In this document: positions 49,909 to 58,354 of the stretch, one piece after another
How positions within the stretch are numbered: the first letter of the stretch is position 1
How the letters are laid out: each line of letters opens with the position of its first letter
From: G963923955 sp963923955
GTDB lineage: Bacteria; Pseudomonadota; Gammaproteobacteria; Eutrophobiales; Eutrophobiaceae
Direction of reading: 5' to 3'
Assembly: GCA_963923955.1 (NCBI GenBank)
Contig: OZ000552.1
Location: 992,001 to 1,056,000, forward strand
Length of the DNA: 64,000 nucleotides
Program-made: the position numbers and the translations under genes
Notes under the pieces: model-generated
What the model saw: the letters and a program-made list of their open reading frames with translations, nothing else
Told to the model about the DNA's origin: nothing
The model's database searches: none

Positions 49909-51222
49909 GTGAGTAACGAATTTTCACAGTTTATCGACTGGTTTCGAGCCGCCTCGCCCTATATTCATGTGCATCGCGGCAAGACCTTCGTGGTGCAGTT
50001 TAATGATGCGGGCATTGACGGGAAAATCTTTACGCATCTTGTGCATGATCTTGCCCTGCTGAACGGTTTAGGGATACGCTTGGTGTTGGTCTATGGCGCC
50101 CGGCATTCTATCGAGTCCCACCTGCATTCTAAGGGCATCACCTCAAACTATCACCGCGGCCTGCGGGTGACCGATCACGCCACCATAGATTATGTGAAGC
50201 AGGTCGTCGGCAGGCTGCGTTTCGATATAGAGGCAAAATTTTCTATGGGGCTGGGGAATACACCGATGTCCAATGCCGAGGTGAAGATCAGCGCCGGTAA
50301 TTATGTTACGGCAAGGCCGCTGGGGGTGATTGATGGCGTGGATTATCAGTTCACCGGACAGGTGCGCAGCATTCATGTTGATTCTATTCAGAACGACCTG
50401 GAGCAAGGCGAGATCGTCCTGATCTCACCCTTGGCCTATTCCACAACCGGCGAGGTCTTTAACTTATCCGCCGATGCCCTGGCGGCGGAGTTGGCGGTGG
50501 CACTCGGTGCGGATAAATTGATCTACCTGCTGGACATCAACGAACTACAGGGCGTAACGCACAAGACCATCGATCAGCTGACCCAGGTGGAGGCCGGGAT
50601 GCTCCTGGAAAAATTCGCGGCGGACTCGGATACCCGACGCTATCTGCATACCGCCATAGAATCTTGTGAGCAGGGCGTACAGCGGGTGCATCTGCTCAAT
50701 CAGGTCTATGACGGCGTAATATTACAAGAGCTTTTTTCCCGTGACGGCTCCGGCACCATGATCTCCACCAGCACCTATGATGAGATCAGGCCGGCCAATA
50801 GTGATGACATCGCACGGGTCATTGAACTGATCGAACCCCTGGAGCGGGAGGGCGTACTGGTCGAGCGCTCCCGAGAAAAGTTCGAACTGGAAATAGATCA
50901 CTTCACCCTGATGATCCGTGATGGCGTCATCATCGCCTGCGCTGCCTTGTATCCCTTTGCGCAGGAAAAGGTAGCGGAGCTCGCCTGCGTGGTGGTGCAT
51001 CCTGATTATCACAACGGCGGCAGGGGGCTGGAGTTATTGAATATCCTGGAAGTGCAGGCGAGGAAACTACACATCAGAAGCCTGTTTGTCCTCACAACAC
51101 AGGCCGAGCACTGGTTTCTCGAACTGGGCTTTGCGGAGTCTTCCATTGAGGCCCTGCCCGTAGCGCGGCAGGCGCTGTATAACTATCAACGCAATGCCAA
51201 GGTGCTGGTTAAGGAGCTTTAG
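49909..51222 (+). CDS. argA: N-acetylglutamate synthase
   Basis: A 437-residue classical ArgA. The amino-acid-kinase-like domain (about 1-285) contains FIDWFRAASPYIHVHRGKTFVVQFND and VLVYGARHSIESHL, and the C-terminal GNAT domain (about 290-437) contains CVVVHPDYHNGGRGLELLNILE. It acetylates glutamate with acetyl-CoA, the first step of arginine synthesis, and is normally inhibited by arginine through the kinase-like domain. The start is GTG at 49909 (GTG AGT AAC GAA), 25 bases after argE; the two are likely one operon, as in pseudomonads. Confidence 0.95.
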   Translation: MSNEFSQFIDWFRAASPYIHVHRGKTFVVQFNDAGIDGKIFTHLVHDLALLNGLGIRLVLVYGARHSIESHLHSKGITSNYHRGLRVTDHATIDYVKQVVGRLRFDIEAKFSMGLGNTPMSNAEVKISAGNYVTARPLGVIDGVDYQFTGQVRSIHVDSIQNDLEQGEIVLISPLAYSTTGEVFNLSADALAAELAVALGADKLIYLLDINELQGVTHKTIDQLTQVEAGMLLEKFAADSDTRRYLHTAIESCEQGVQRVHLLNQVYDGVILQELFSRDGSGTMISTSTYDEIRPANSDDIARVIELIEPLEREGVLVERSREKFELEIDHFTLMIRDGVIIACAALYPFAQEKVAELACVVVHPDYHNGGRGLELLNILEVQARKLHIRSLFVLTTQAEHWFLELGFAESSIEALPVARQALYNYQRNAKVLVKEL

Positions 51223-51231
51223 TGCGTTTCA

Positions 51232-51255
51232 GGACATGCCGTGCGCGGCTTGTCC
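51232..51255. terminator. hairpin between convergent argA and Sel1 genes
   Basis: Inverted repeat GGACA-T-GCCG-TGCG-CGGC-T-TGTCC. It has no T-run, so termination may be weak or factor-dependent. Confidence 0.45.
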
Positions 51256-51260
51256 ACATG

Positions 51261-54200
51261 CTAACGAGCGCCCCTGATTAGCTCACGTTTGAGCCGCTGC
51301 GCCTCCTGTATTTCCTCCCAGCTAAGGGCCTGCTCCAGCGCATCGCGGCGCCTGGCATCCATGACATTGCCACCATCAGCCAGCAGGCTATACCAGGCAA
51401 GCGCCCGGGGCTTATCCTGTGCCACGCCCTTGCCATCCAGATACATGGCGGCCAGATTGCGCTGCGCCACTGCATGGCCTTGGAAGGCGGCGCGTTGATA
51501 CCACGCGGCCGCCTGTTGTAAGTCTTGCTGCACACCCTCGCCAAAGGCATAGGCGGCACCCACCTTATACTGCGCCGGCGCATAGCCCTGCTCGGCCGAT
51601 TGCATAAATGCCGCAAAGGCCAGCGCATGATCTTCTCTGGCGCCCTCACCAAAGGCATAGGCCAGACCTAGCTCGTACTGCCGACCGGCCTCTTGAGAAG
51701 GATCAGCGCCCGGTGCCTCCGGTGTTGCCCGGGAGTTGCGCACCTGCTCGGCACCGGCTGTACCGCTTAGCGCATCATCATACTCGCTGCCATCATCACC
51801 AGACTCACCACCACCAAAGAGGCGCTTGAAAAATCCCTTTTTCTCTTGCGCAAGGACGACTTCATCGGCCTTATCGACGATAGCCTCCCCCGACAACAAT
51901 TCACCTTCGGATTGACTGCTCTTGCTCAGTCGGGCGAGATTTGCCAGATTTTGACCGGCCGCATCATGGCCCTGCGCAGACGCCTTCTCATACCAATAGG
52001 CCGCCTTGACATCACTCTGCTCGACCGCCTTTCCCATTAAAAACATATTGCCCAGGCTGTATTGCGCCTCCGCATTTCCCTGTCTGGCTGCGCGTTGATA
52101 CCAGTCAATAGCTGCCTCGTCATCCTGCTCCGTGCCCAGGCCCTGATAATACAGCGCGGCAAGCTGGAATTGCGCCTTGGCATCGCCCTGATCGGCGAGC
52201 TCACGAAATACCTCAAAGGCATCGGCGTATTCATGGTTTTCCAGGGCCTCAAGCCCACGGCCATATTCATCCTGTGCTGCAACAAAGGCGGGCGCAACAA
52301 TCTCAGGCGCATAGACCGCCACCGGCTGCGGGGCTTCGTCTGCAACATAAGGCTCCTGCCGGGCAGCGGCGCTGGTGAGTTCTGTCTCTTCTGCCTCAGG
52401 CTCAAGCAGAGCAACTGTTTTCTCTTCAACCAACGATTTTTTCTTTCCAAACAGTCTGGCGAAAAGGCCGGGCCTTTTCTTCTCTTCTGCTGGAGTATCG
52501 ACCTCGATAACTTCGTTGTTGCTGTCCATGCCTTTAATCAACTCGGATGCTGAAATTTCTTCTGCGGATTCTGCGGGCGCTGCTATATCCATTATCAAGG
52601 CGAGCGGTTCATCTTCTGTCACCTCCGGCGCAATCTCCTCCACTACCGGTTCAATGTGTTCTTCTTCCTTTTCCTCCGGCACCGCCTCAAGAGTTTCTTC
52701 CGTTGCAGGCTCCTCTTCCATGACTTCGCTGGCAATCTCAAGATCGGTCTCGGCGGGCGCTACCGCGGCAATCAACGGCTCCTCTGCCTGGGTTTGAGTC
52801 TCGACCTCTTCAACATCTTCTACCGGCGGCGCCTTGTCTTTTCTGGAAAAGAGCCGACTGAAAAAGCTCTTTTTCTTTTGCGTTTGATCCTTTCCTGCTT
52901 CGGGGGCGGTGCTGGTCTCGGCAATGCTTGCTTCGATATGAGAGGAATCCTCAGGCAGGCTGGGCTCGATACCTTCCAACTCCAATAATTGTTCCAGCTT
53001 CTTCTCCGCTGTTGACTCAGCTGCCGCCGATGCAGCGACATCATCGATCTGTTCTACATCAACTTCTGCTGTGAGTACTTCGGCAGCGGCTAATTCGGCA
53101 TCTTCTGCAAGGTCATCGGTTGCAGTGGCGGCGGTTTCAGTTGTGGGTGCCTCGGCACCGGCTAATTCAGCATCTTCTGCAAGGCCATCGGTCGCTATGG
53201 CGGTGGTTTCAGTGGCCTTGTCTTTTCTGCCAAACAGCCGGCTAAAGAAACCGCGTCTTGGCTCGGCCGCCGCTTCTTCCTCAATGGCTTCCCCGGCCAT
53301 GCCGACATCGGGCATTGCATGGGCGCTGTCCTGAACTGCTTCTTCCAGGGCCTCTTGCTGAGGTTCAGGCGCTGCCGCAGCGCTCGTTTCAGCATCAATT
53401 TCTGCACCAGCGGGCATCTCATCAAGCTCCAGCAGCGTGGCACTATCGATTGTCAGCAGGGGCTCAGTTTCTTCCTCCAACGCAGGCTCTGTCGCAGCGC
53501 TGGCCGGTTCTGATTCCAGGGGTTCCAGCTCAGGCATTTCAGGCTGCCCTGCCGCCGGCTGGTCAGATGTGATTCTGCTGCGGGCGGCGCCGGCAATCGC
53601 CCGCTCAAGCCCGGCCAATTCATTTTGTGCCGCGGCATAGCCCTGATCGGCGGCCATGCGATACCAGCGCCGCGCCTGATTATAATCCTGGGCCAGGCCC
53701 TTGCCGGAGCGATACATAGCGCCGAGATTATATTGGGCCGCGGCATCCCCGCGGTCTGCCGCCATGCGATACCACCGTGCGGCTTTGGCATAATCCTGTG
53801 GCAGCCCATCGCCGACATGGTACTTGCTGCCAAGCAATACCTGGGCGCGCACATAGCCTTGATCGGCGGATTTTTTGAACCATCCGGCCGCTTCTGCTGC
53901 ATCTTGGGCAACACCTTCCCCGTAGGAATAGGAAAGGCCGAGGCTGTATTGGGCAATGGCGTGTCCCTGCTCGGCGGCGCGCCGATACCAGAGCACCGCT
54001 TCTTCGTAATCCTGCCCCGTGCCTTCGCCAAAGGCATAGGCGACCGCCAGATTATATTGTGCGTCCGCATCTCCTTGCGCTGCGGCCTTGCGATACCACT
54101 TCACAGCCTCCGCATAGCTCTGCGGGACGCCTTCGCCGATGTAATACATATAACCCAGATGCGCCTGGGCCTTGGCATCGCCGCCTTCGGCCAGGCGCAT

Positions 54201-54329
54201 AAATTCCGCCGCGGCGCGGTCATAATCGCCGCTTGAGCGCGCCTGGCTGGCCGAATAGACATCGGCCTGGGCCAGTTGAACAAGGCAGATGGATAAGGAA
54301 AAAACAAGCCGGATAGTCATGGTTTTCAT
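51261..54329 (-). CDS. large Sel1-repeat protein with acidic linkers
   Basis: A 1022-residue exported protein. A signal peptide (MKTMTIRLVFSLSICLVQLAQA) is followed by about five Sel1/TPR-like repeats (45-245, e.g. AQYNLAVAYAFGEG..EEAVLWYRRAAEQGH). A long acidic, Pro/Ala/Glu-rich linker (about 250-690) precedes two to three Sel1 repeats (about 700-815) and a C-terminal block of three (about 885-990). Four basic-aromatic motifs of the form (G/S)(F/L)F-x-RLF(G/S) recur in the linkers (GFFSRLFGRK, SFFSRLFSRK, GLFARLFGKK, GFFKRLFGGG), each next to an acidic stretch. Sel1 repeats scaffold protein complexes; the linkers could hold several repeat blocks together in the periplasm. The gene is monocistronic. 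Confidence 0.88.
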   Translation of the reverse strand: MKTMTIRLVFSLSICLVQLAQADVYSASQARSSGDYDRAAAEFMRLAEGGDAKAQAHLGYMYYIGEGVPQSYAEAVKWYRKAAAQGDADAQYNLAVAYAFGEGTGQDYEEAVLWYRRAAEQGHAIAQYSLGLSYSYGEGVAQDAAEAAGWFKKSADQGYVRAQVLLGSKYHVGDGLPQDYAKAARWYRMAADRGDAAAQYNLGAMYRSGKGLAQDYNQARRWYRMAADQGYAAAQNELAGLERAIAGAARSRITSDQPAAGQPEMPELEPLESEPASAATEPALEEETEPLLTIDSATLLELDEMPAGAEIDAETSAAAAPEPQQEALEEAVQDSAHAMPDVGMAGEAIEEEAAAEPRRGFFSRLFGRKDKATETTAIATDGLAEDAELAGAEAPTTETAATATDDLAEDAELAAAEVLTAEVDVEQIDDVAASAAAESTAEKKLEQLLELEGIEPSLPEDSSHIEASIAETSTAPEAGKDQTQKKKSFFSRLFSRKDKAPPVEDVEEVETQTQAEEPLIAAVAPAETDLEIASEVMEEEPATEETLEAVPEEKEEEHIEPVVEEIAPEVTEDEPLALIMDIAAPAESAEEISASELIKGMDSNNEVIEVDTPAEEKKRPGLFARLFGKKKSLVEEKTVALLEPEAEETELTSAAARQEPYVADEAPQPVAVYAPEIVAPAFVAAQDEYGRGLEALENHEYADAFEVFRELADQGDAKAQFQLAALYYQGLGTEQDDEAAIDWYQRAARQGNAEAQYSLGNMFLMGKAVEQSDVKAAYWYEKASAQGHDAAGQNLANLARLSKSSQSEGELLSGEAIVDKADEVVLAQEKKGFFKRLFGGGESGDDGSEYDDALSGTAGAEQVRNSRATPEAPGADPSQEAGRQYELGLAYAFGEGAREDHALAFAAFMQSAEQGYAPAQYKVGAAYAFGEGVQQDLQQAAAWYQRAAFQGHAVAQRNLAAMYLDGKGVAQDKPRALAWYSLLADGGNVMDARRRDALEQALSWEEIQEAQRLKRELIRGAR

Positions 54330-54467
54330 CAGCCCCCTTAATAGTGACGGATCGCAATGCGTGTGTTCGGATTTGGCAAACAGTAGACAGTGCTACTATG
54401 CCACAAACAACAGGGAAAAATCCACTCCCAGGCCACCATCGAGCAGGACAAGCAGATGCGCGGGGTG
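54330..54467. other. intergenic region before the Sel1 gene
   Basis: Presumably holds the Sel1 promoter. I see no clear hexamers or hairpins to report. Confidence 0.4.
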
Positions 54468-55658
54468 CTAATGCAGCGGCGGGTGCGTTAAGGCCGCTAT
54501 TCCCCTTGATAGGCCCTCGATGGTCAAGGGGAACATTCGCTGCGACATGATCTCCTTCATCATGGAAATCGAGGCCGTGTAGTCCCACTGTGCCTCTGGT
54601 ATTGGATTAAGCCAGATGGCTGAGGTGTAGCCGCCTAAGATACGTTTCATCCATTGAAGCCCCGGCTCTTCATTCCAATGCTCAACGCTGCCGCCGGCCA
54701 TCATAATCTCATACGGACTCATGCTGGCATCACCGACGAAGATCAGCTTGTGCTCGCCCCCATATTTATGGATCACTTCCATCGTTGAGACATATTCATT
54801 GTGCCGGCGCTGATTATCTCTCCATACGCTTTCATACAGGCAGTTATGGAAATAAAAATATTCAAGATGCTTAAATTCCGTCCGGGCGGCGGAGAATAGC
54901 TCCTCACAAAGTTGTACGTGCCGGTCCATAGAGCCGCCGGCATCGAGAAACAACAATACCTTGATCGCATTATGCCGCGCCGGCCTCATGTGGACATCCA
55001 GCAGGCCGGCGTTTTTCGCGGTGGCGCTGATGGTCGTGTCGATATCGACCTCATCGGTTGCGCCCTCACGGGCAAACTTTCTTAGTTGACGCAGGGCGAT
55101 CTTTATGTTGCGTGTGCCCAGCTCAATGCTGTCATCGAGGTTACGGAACTCGCGCTTATCCCAGACCTTGACCGCACGATTGTGGCGGGATTCATGCTGC
55201 GCAATGCGCAGCCCTTCCGGATTGTAGCCATAGGCGCCGAAGGGGGAGGTGCCGCCGCTGCCTATCCATTTATTACCGCCGTGATGTTCCTCATCCTGCT
55301 CCAGCAGGCGTTCCTGCAAGCTCTGCATGAGTTTCTCCCAGCCGCCCAGCGCCTCAATCTGCTGTTTTTCTTCATCGCTCAGATCCAATGCCCCAGGGCC
55401 GCGCAGCCATTCCGCCGGAATGTCCGCAATAATCTCATCAAAGATGGCCTCCATGCCGGCAAAATGCGCGCCAAATACCTGATCGAAGCGATCAAACAAG
55501 CGCTCGTCCTTGACCAGCGTTGCGCGTGCCAGGTAATAGAAGGCATCAATGTCAATGTGTGCAACTTGCTTCGCCAGTGCATCCATCAAGGTGAGGTATT
55601 CCGTGATCGATGTCGGCAGGCCGGCGGTGCGCAGTTTGTAAAACAGATCGATAAACAC
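54468..55658 (-). CDS. vWA domain protein, CoxE/YehP type
   Basis: A 396-residue protein. The helical N-terminal part (LPTSITEYLTLMDAL) is typical of CoxE-like proteins. The von Willebrand A domain has a MIDAS-like DAGGS (239-243), with a D-x-G-x-S arrangement loosened by one residue, and continues FYFHNCLYESVW and FVGDASMSPYEI. These proteins pair with MoxR AAA ATPases to insert metals or assemble enzyme complexes. The start is GTG at 55658 with GGAGG eight bases upstream inside the end of the MoxR gene, so the two are coupled. Confidence 0.93.
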   Translation of the reverse strand: MFIDLFYKLRTAGLPTSITEYLTLMDALAKQVAHIDIDAFYYLARATLVKDERLFDRFDQVFGAHFAGMEAIFDEIIADIPAEWLRGPGALDLSDEEKQQIEALGGWEKLMQSLQERLLEQDEEHHGGNKWIGSGGTSPFGAYGYNPEGLRIAQHESRHNRAVKVWDKREFRNLDDSIELGTRNIKIALRQLRKFAREGATDEVDIDTTISATAKNAGLLDVHMRPARHNAIKVLLFLDAGGSMDRHVQLCEELFSAARTEFKHLEYFYFHNCLYESVWRDNQRRHNEYVSTMEVIHKYGGEHKLIFVGDASMSPYEIMMAGGSVEHWNEEPGLQWMKRILGGYTSAIWLNPIPEAQWDYTASISMMKEIMSQRMFPLTIEGLSRGIAALTHPPLH

Positions 55659-55662
55659 TGCT

Positions 55663-56517
55663 TCAGCCTCCGGCCCCGCGATTCATGAAGACAAGTCGTT
55701 CAAATAAATGCACATCCTGCTCGTTTTTCAGCAGGGCGCCGTGCAGCTTGGGGATGATCTTGCGCTGATTGTCCTCGCGCAGGGCTTCTGGTGAGATGTC
55801 CTCTGCCAGCAGTAATTTAATCCAGTCCAACAGCTCTGAGGTAGAGGGTTTCTTTTTCAGGCCCGGAACTTCGCGCAGTTCAAAGAATGATTCCAGCGCC
55901 CGGCGCAGCAGTTGCTTTTTGATATGCGGATAATGAACCTTGACGATCTGCGCCATCGTGTCGTATTCGGGAAAACGGATATAATGGAAAAAACAACGGC
56001 GCAGGAAGGCATCAGGCAGTTCCTTTTCGTTGTTACTGGTGATAATGACAACCGGCCGTTGTTGTGCTGTTATTAATTGCCTGGTCTCATAGACATAAAA
56101 TTCCATGCGATCCAGTTCCTGCAACAGGTCATTGGGAAACTCTATATCCGCCTTGTCGATTTCATCGATCAACAATACCGGCTGCTGATTGCTATCAAAT
56201 GCCTCCCATAACTTGCCGCGCAGGATGTAGTTGGCGATGTCATTCACCCGTGGGTCGCCTAATTGTGAATCGCGCAGACGGGCCACGGCATCATATTCAT
56301 ACAGGCCCTGTCTGGCCCGGGTGGTTGATTTGATGTGCCATTCCAGCAGCGGCTTGTTCAAGGCCCTAGCGACTTCCGTTGCCAACAAGGTCTTGCCGGT
56401 GCCGGGTTCGCCCTTGATCAACAGCGGGCGCCCGACTGTAATCGCGGCATTTACCGCGGTCATCAGGTCTTCCGTTGCAACATAATTATCGGTCCCGCTA
56501 AAACGTGTCTCTGTCAT
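55663..56517 (-). CDS. MoxR-family AAA ATPase
   Basis: A 284-residue AAA+ chaperone. Walker A is GEPGTGKT (36-43), Walker B is LLIDEID (113-119), and sensor 1 lies in VIITSNNEKELPDAFLRRCFFHYI. It belongs to the MoxR/CoxD group that remodels partner proteins with vWA proteins, for example during activation of CO dehydrogenase or dioxygenase-type enzymes. It is the first gene of a two-gene operon with the vWA gene. No obvious client enzyme is next to it; the catabolic genes starting at 56.7 kb run the other way. Confidence 0.95.
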   Translation of the reverse strand: MTETRFSGTDNYVATEDLMTAVNAAITVGRPLLIKGEPGTGKTLLATEVARALNKPLLEWHIKSTTRARQGLYEYDAVARLRDSQLGDPRVNDIANYILRGKLWEAFDSNQQPVLLIDEIDKADIEFPNDLLQELDRMEFYVYETRQLITAQQRPVVIITSNNEKELPDAFLRRCFFHYIRFPEYDTMAQIVKVHYPHIKKQLLRRALESFFELREVPGLKKKPSTSELLDWIKLLLAEDISPEALREDNQRKIIPKLHGALLKNEQDVHLFERLVFMNRGAGG

Positions 56518-56679
56518 GTTTGGTTTCTCTAATTGATGAGTAATTTTTTTTATTTCCTATTTCATGCGTATGCCAGTTTACCTGAACTATTGCGGGCTGA
56601 CACCAAAGACATTTTCGATAGCAGCTTGCCGGATATAATATCTAGCAGATGATCTATTCGTAAATTTTCATTTTCGTTA

Positions 56680-56709
56680 TGTACAATAGTCAAAGGCCGG
56701 TGCTATAGT
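56680..56709 (+). promoter_or_regulatory. candidate promoter of the racemase-SnoaL operon
   Basis: TATAGT (56704-56709) with TGTACA (56680-56685) 18 bases upstream, 32 bases before the GTG start. Confidence 0.45.
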
Positions 56710-56741
56710 TCGCATGACATTAGCTGGCTTGGAGGAGTGAT

Positions 56742-57488
56742 GTGGCCAAGAGGATAAAGATCATTGTACCTATCCCTATGGATCAGGCCGGGGTGGATAA
56801 TCGGGCGGCGCAGCTTCCGCAGGAGATGCGCATGCCCGGTGCTGAGGTGGAATTTGTTGCGGTTGATTGGGGGGCTGCGCTGGGGGATAGTTATTATGAC
56901 ACGATGCTCATGGATATGAGTGTCTTCGAGGCGGGTTTGCAGGCGGAGAAAGAAGGCTTTGATGCCGTGTGTATTGATACGGTGAGCGACTCCGGCATGT
57001 ACGCATTGCGTTCAAGGCTGTCCATTCCGGTTGTCGGGCCGGGTCAGGCATCTTTTCACATCGCCTGTTGCCTGGGGCATAAGTTTTCCGTCATTACCAT
57101 GTGGGATGAATGGTTTCACCTTTACACGAAAACCCTGAAAGAGTATGGCCTGGAGGGCCGCTGTGCTTCCATAAGATCCATCAAGACCCGCCCGGATCTG
57201 GAAGAACTATTGGCAGGCAAGGAGGAAGTGGTATTTTCCAGGCTGGAAGAAGAGAGCGCAAGGGCGATTGATGAAGACGGCGCGGATGTGATCATACTGG
57301 GTTCAACGACCATGCATCAGTCGCATGGCTATCTGGAAAAAAGGCTGCCGGTGCCGGTGATCAACCCCGGACAGGCGGCCTATAAATTATGCGAGCTGTT
57401 GTTGCAACTGAGCCTAAGCCACAGCAAGCATGCCTTTCCGGTGCCTGAGAAACCGAATGATGCCTTGGTCTTATCCCACGACGGATAA
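56742..57488 (+). CDS. Asp/Glu/hydantoin racemase family protein with both catalytic Cys replaced
   Basis: A 248-residue protein of the Asp/Glu racemase superfamily, HyuE-like. Where hydantoin racemases have IACFGDPG and VLGCAGM, this protein has IDTVSDSG (Thr80) and ILGSTTM (Ser188). Both cysteines that act as the acid-base pair are missing, although a Cys77 lies three residues before. The rest of the fold is well kept (IPVVGPGQASF, VPVINPGQAAYKL). It might be an isomerase of another type or a decarboxylase-like enzyme. The start is GTG at 56742 with GGAGGAG four bases upstream. It heads an operon with two SnoaL-like genes. Confidence 0.85.
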   Translation: MAKRIKIIVPIPMDQAGVDNRAAQLPQEMRMPGAEVEFVAVDWGAALGDSYYDTMLMDMSVFEAGLQAEKEGFDAVCIDTVSDSGMYALRSRLSIPVVGPGQASFHIACCLGHKFSVITMWDEWFHLYTKTLKEYGLEGRCASIRSIKTRPDLEELLAGKEEVVFSRLEEESARAIDEDGADVIILGSTTMHQSHGYLEKRLPVPVINPGQAAYKLCELLLQLSLSHSKHAFPVPEKPNDALVLSHDG

Positions 57489-57517
57489 AATTATCTTACA
57501 GAGAAGAGGGATGAAAT

Positions 57518-57910
57518 ATGAATGACTACCCCTATGAATACTATGTAGATATTGTTACCAAGCGCTATTTTCATGGTGTCGATAACTACGACATGGACCT
57601 GGTGATGGACTGTTTTCAGCCGGATGCCACCTTGAAGGAAATGACCTCGAACACCTTGCATGATGGCGCTGCCAAGATCAGGGAAATGTTTGTCGGCCTA
57701 TTTGCCGCCCATTCCCGCATCTGGCATGGCAATTTTGTGCATGTCGTCGATACACAAAGCCAAGCCGTCTGCTCGCAGTTTTCTGTGGAAGTAACGCCAA
57801 AGGCAACTGGTGAGCTGCTGCGCTATGAGAACACTAATCGCTTTTATCTAAAAGACGGCAAGTATCAAAGCGTATTTGTCTATATGAGTGGCGAGAACCT
57901 GCTTAAATAA
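57518..57910 (+). CDS. SnoaL-like (NTF2-fold) protein A
   Basis: A 130-residue cone-shaped NTF2-fold protein: YYVDIVTKRYFHGVDNYDMDLVMDCFQPDATLKEM, IREMFVGLFAAHSRIWHGNFVHVV and the ending YENTNRFYLKDGKYQSVFVYMSGEN. SnoaL-like proteins are cyclases, isomerases or dehydratases, or small-ligand-binding subunits. It is a clear tandem duplicate of the next gene, with matching start, middle and end motifs. It lies 29 bases after the racemase-like gene. Confidence 0.88.
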   Translation: MNDYPYEYYVDIVTKRYFHGVDNYDMDLVMDCFQPDATLKEMTSNTLHDGAAKIREMFVGLFAAHSRIWHGNFVHVVDTQSQAVCSQFSVEVTPKATGELLRYENTNRFYLKDGKYQSVFVYMSGENLLK

Positions 57911-57931
57911 CCAAGATTTGAGGAGCCTAAG

Positions 57932-58330
57932 ATGCAATATCAATCAAACCTGGACCGGGACGGGCTTATCGATCTCGCGCTGAATAAATATTTTGCTAAT
58001 GTGGATGCCAAAGAGCTTGATGCCGTCCTGGATTGTTTTCACGATAATGCCATGATGACGGTACAGACCTCCTTTTCCGTTCATGCCGGCAAGCATAACA
58101 TCAAGAGAATGTTTGAGGATTTTATGTCCGCCTATGATGAGATCATCCATAGGGATTTCATCTGCACGGTGGATGAGGCCAATGCGCGCATCAGCGCCGG
58201 TTTTGTCGCCGAGCTGACGGATCATGAAGGCAACAAAACCCATCTGGAAAATACCAATTACTGGCGCATTCGCGAGGATAAATTCCAGGAGGTCTATATC
58301 TACATGAGTGGTGCCAACGTCCTGGTTTAG
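57932..58330 (+). CDS. SnoaL-like (NTF2-fold) protein B
   Basis: A 132-residue paralogue of the preceding protein: LALNKYFANVDAKELDAVLDCFHDNAMMTVQ, IKRMFEDFMSAYDEIIHRDFICTVDEANARI and ending ENTNYWRIREDKFQEVYIYMSGANVLV. GAGGAG six bases before the ATG is a strong ribosome site. The pair may form a heterodimer, as seen for other duplicated NTF2-fold enzymes. A weak hairpin (GCTTG-TTTG-CAAGC) lies just after the stop, between this gene and the convergent rhodanese-fusion gene. Confidence 0.88.
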   Translation: MQYQSNLDRDGLIDLALNKYFANVDAKELDAVLDCFHDNAMMTVQTSFSVHAGKHNIKRMFEDFMSAYDEIIHRDFICTVDEANARISAGFVAELTDHEGNKTHLENTNYWRIREDKFQEVYIYMSGANVLV

Positions 58331-58354
58331 CTTAGGCTTGTTTGCAAGCTATTC

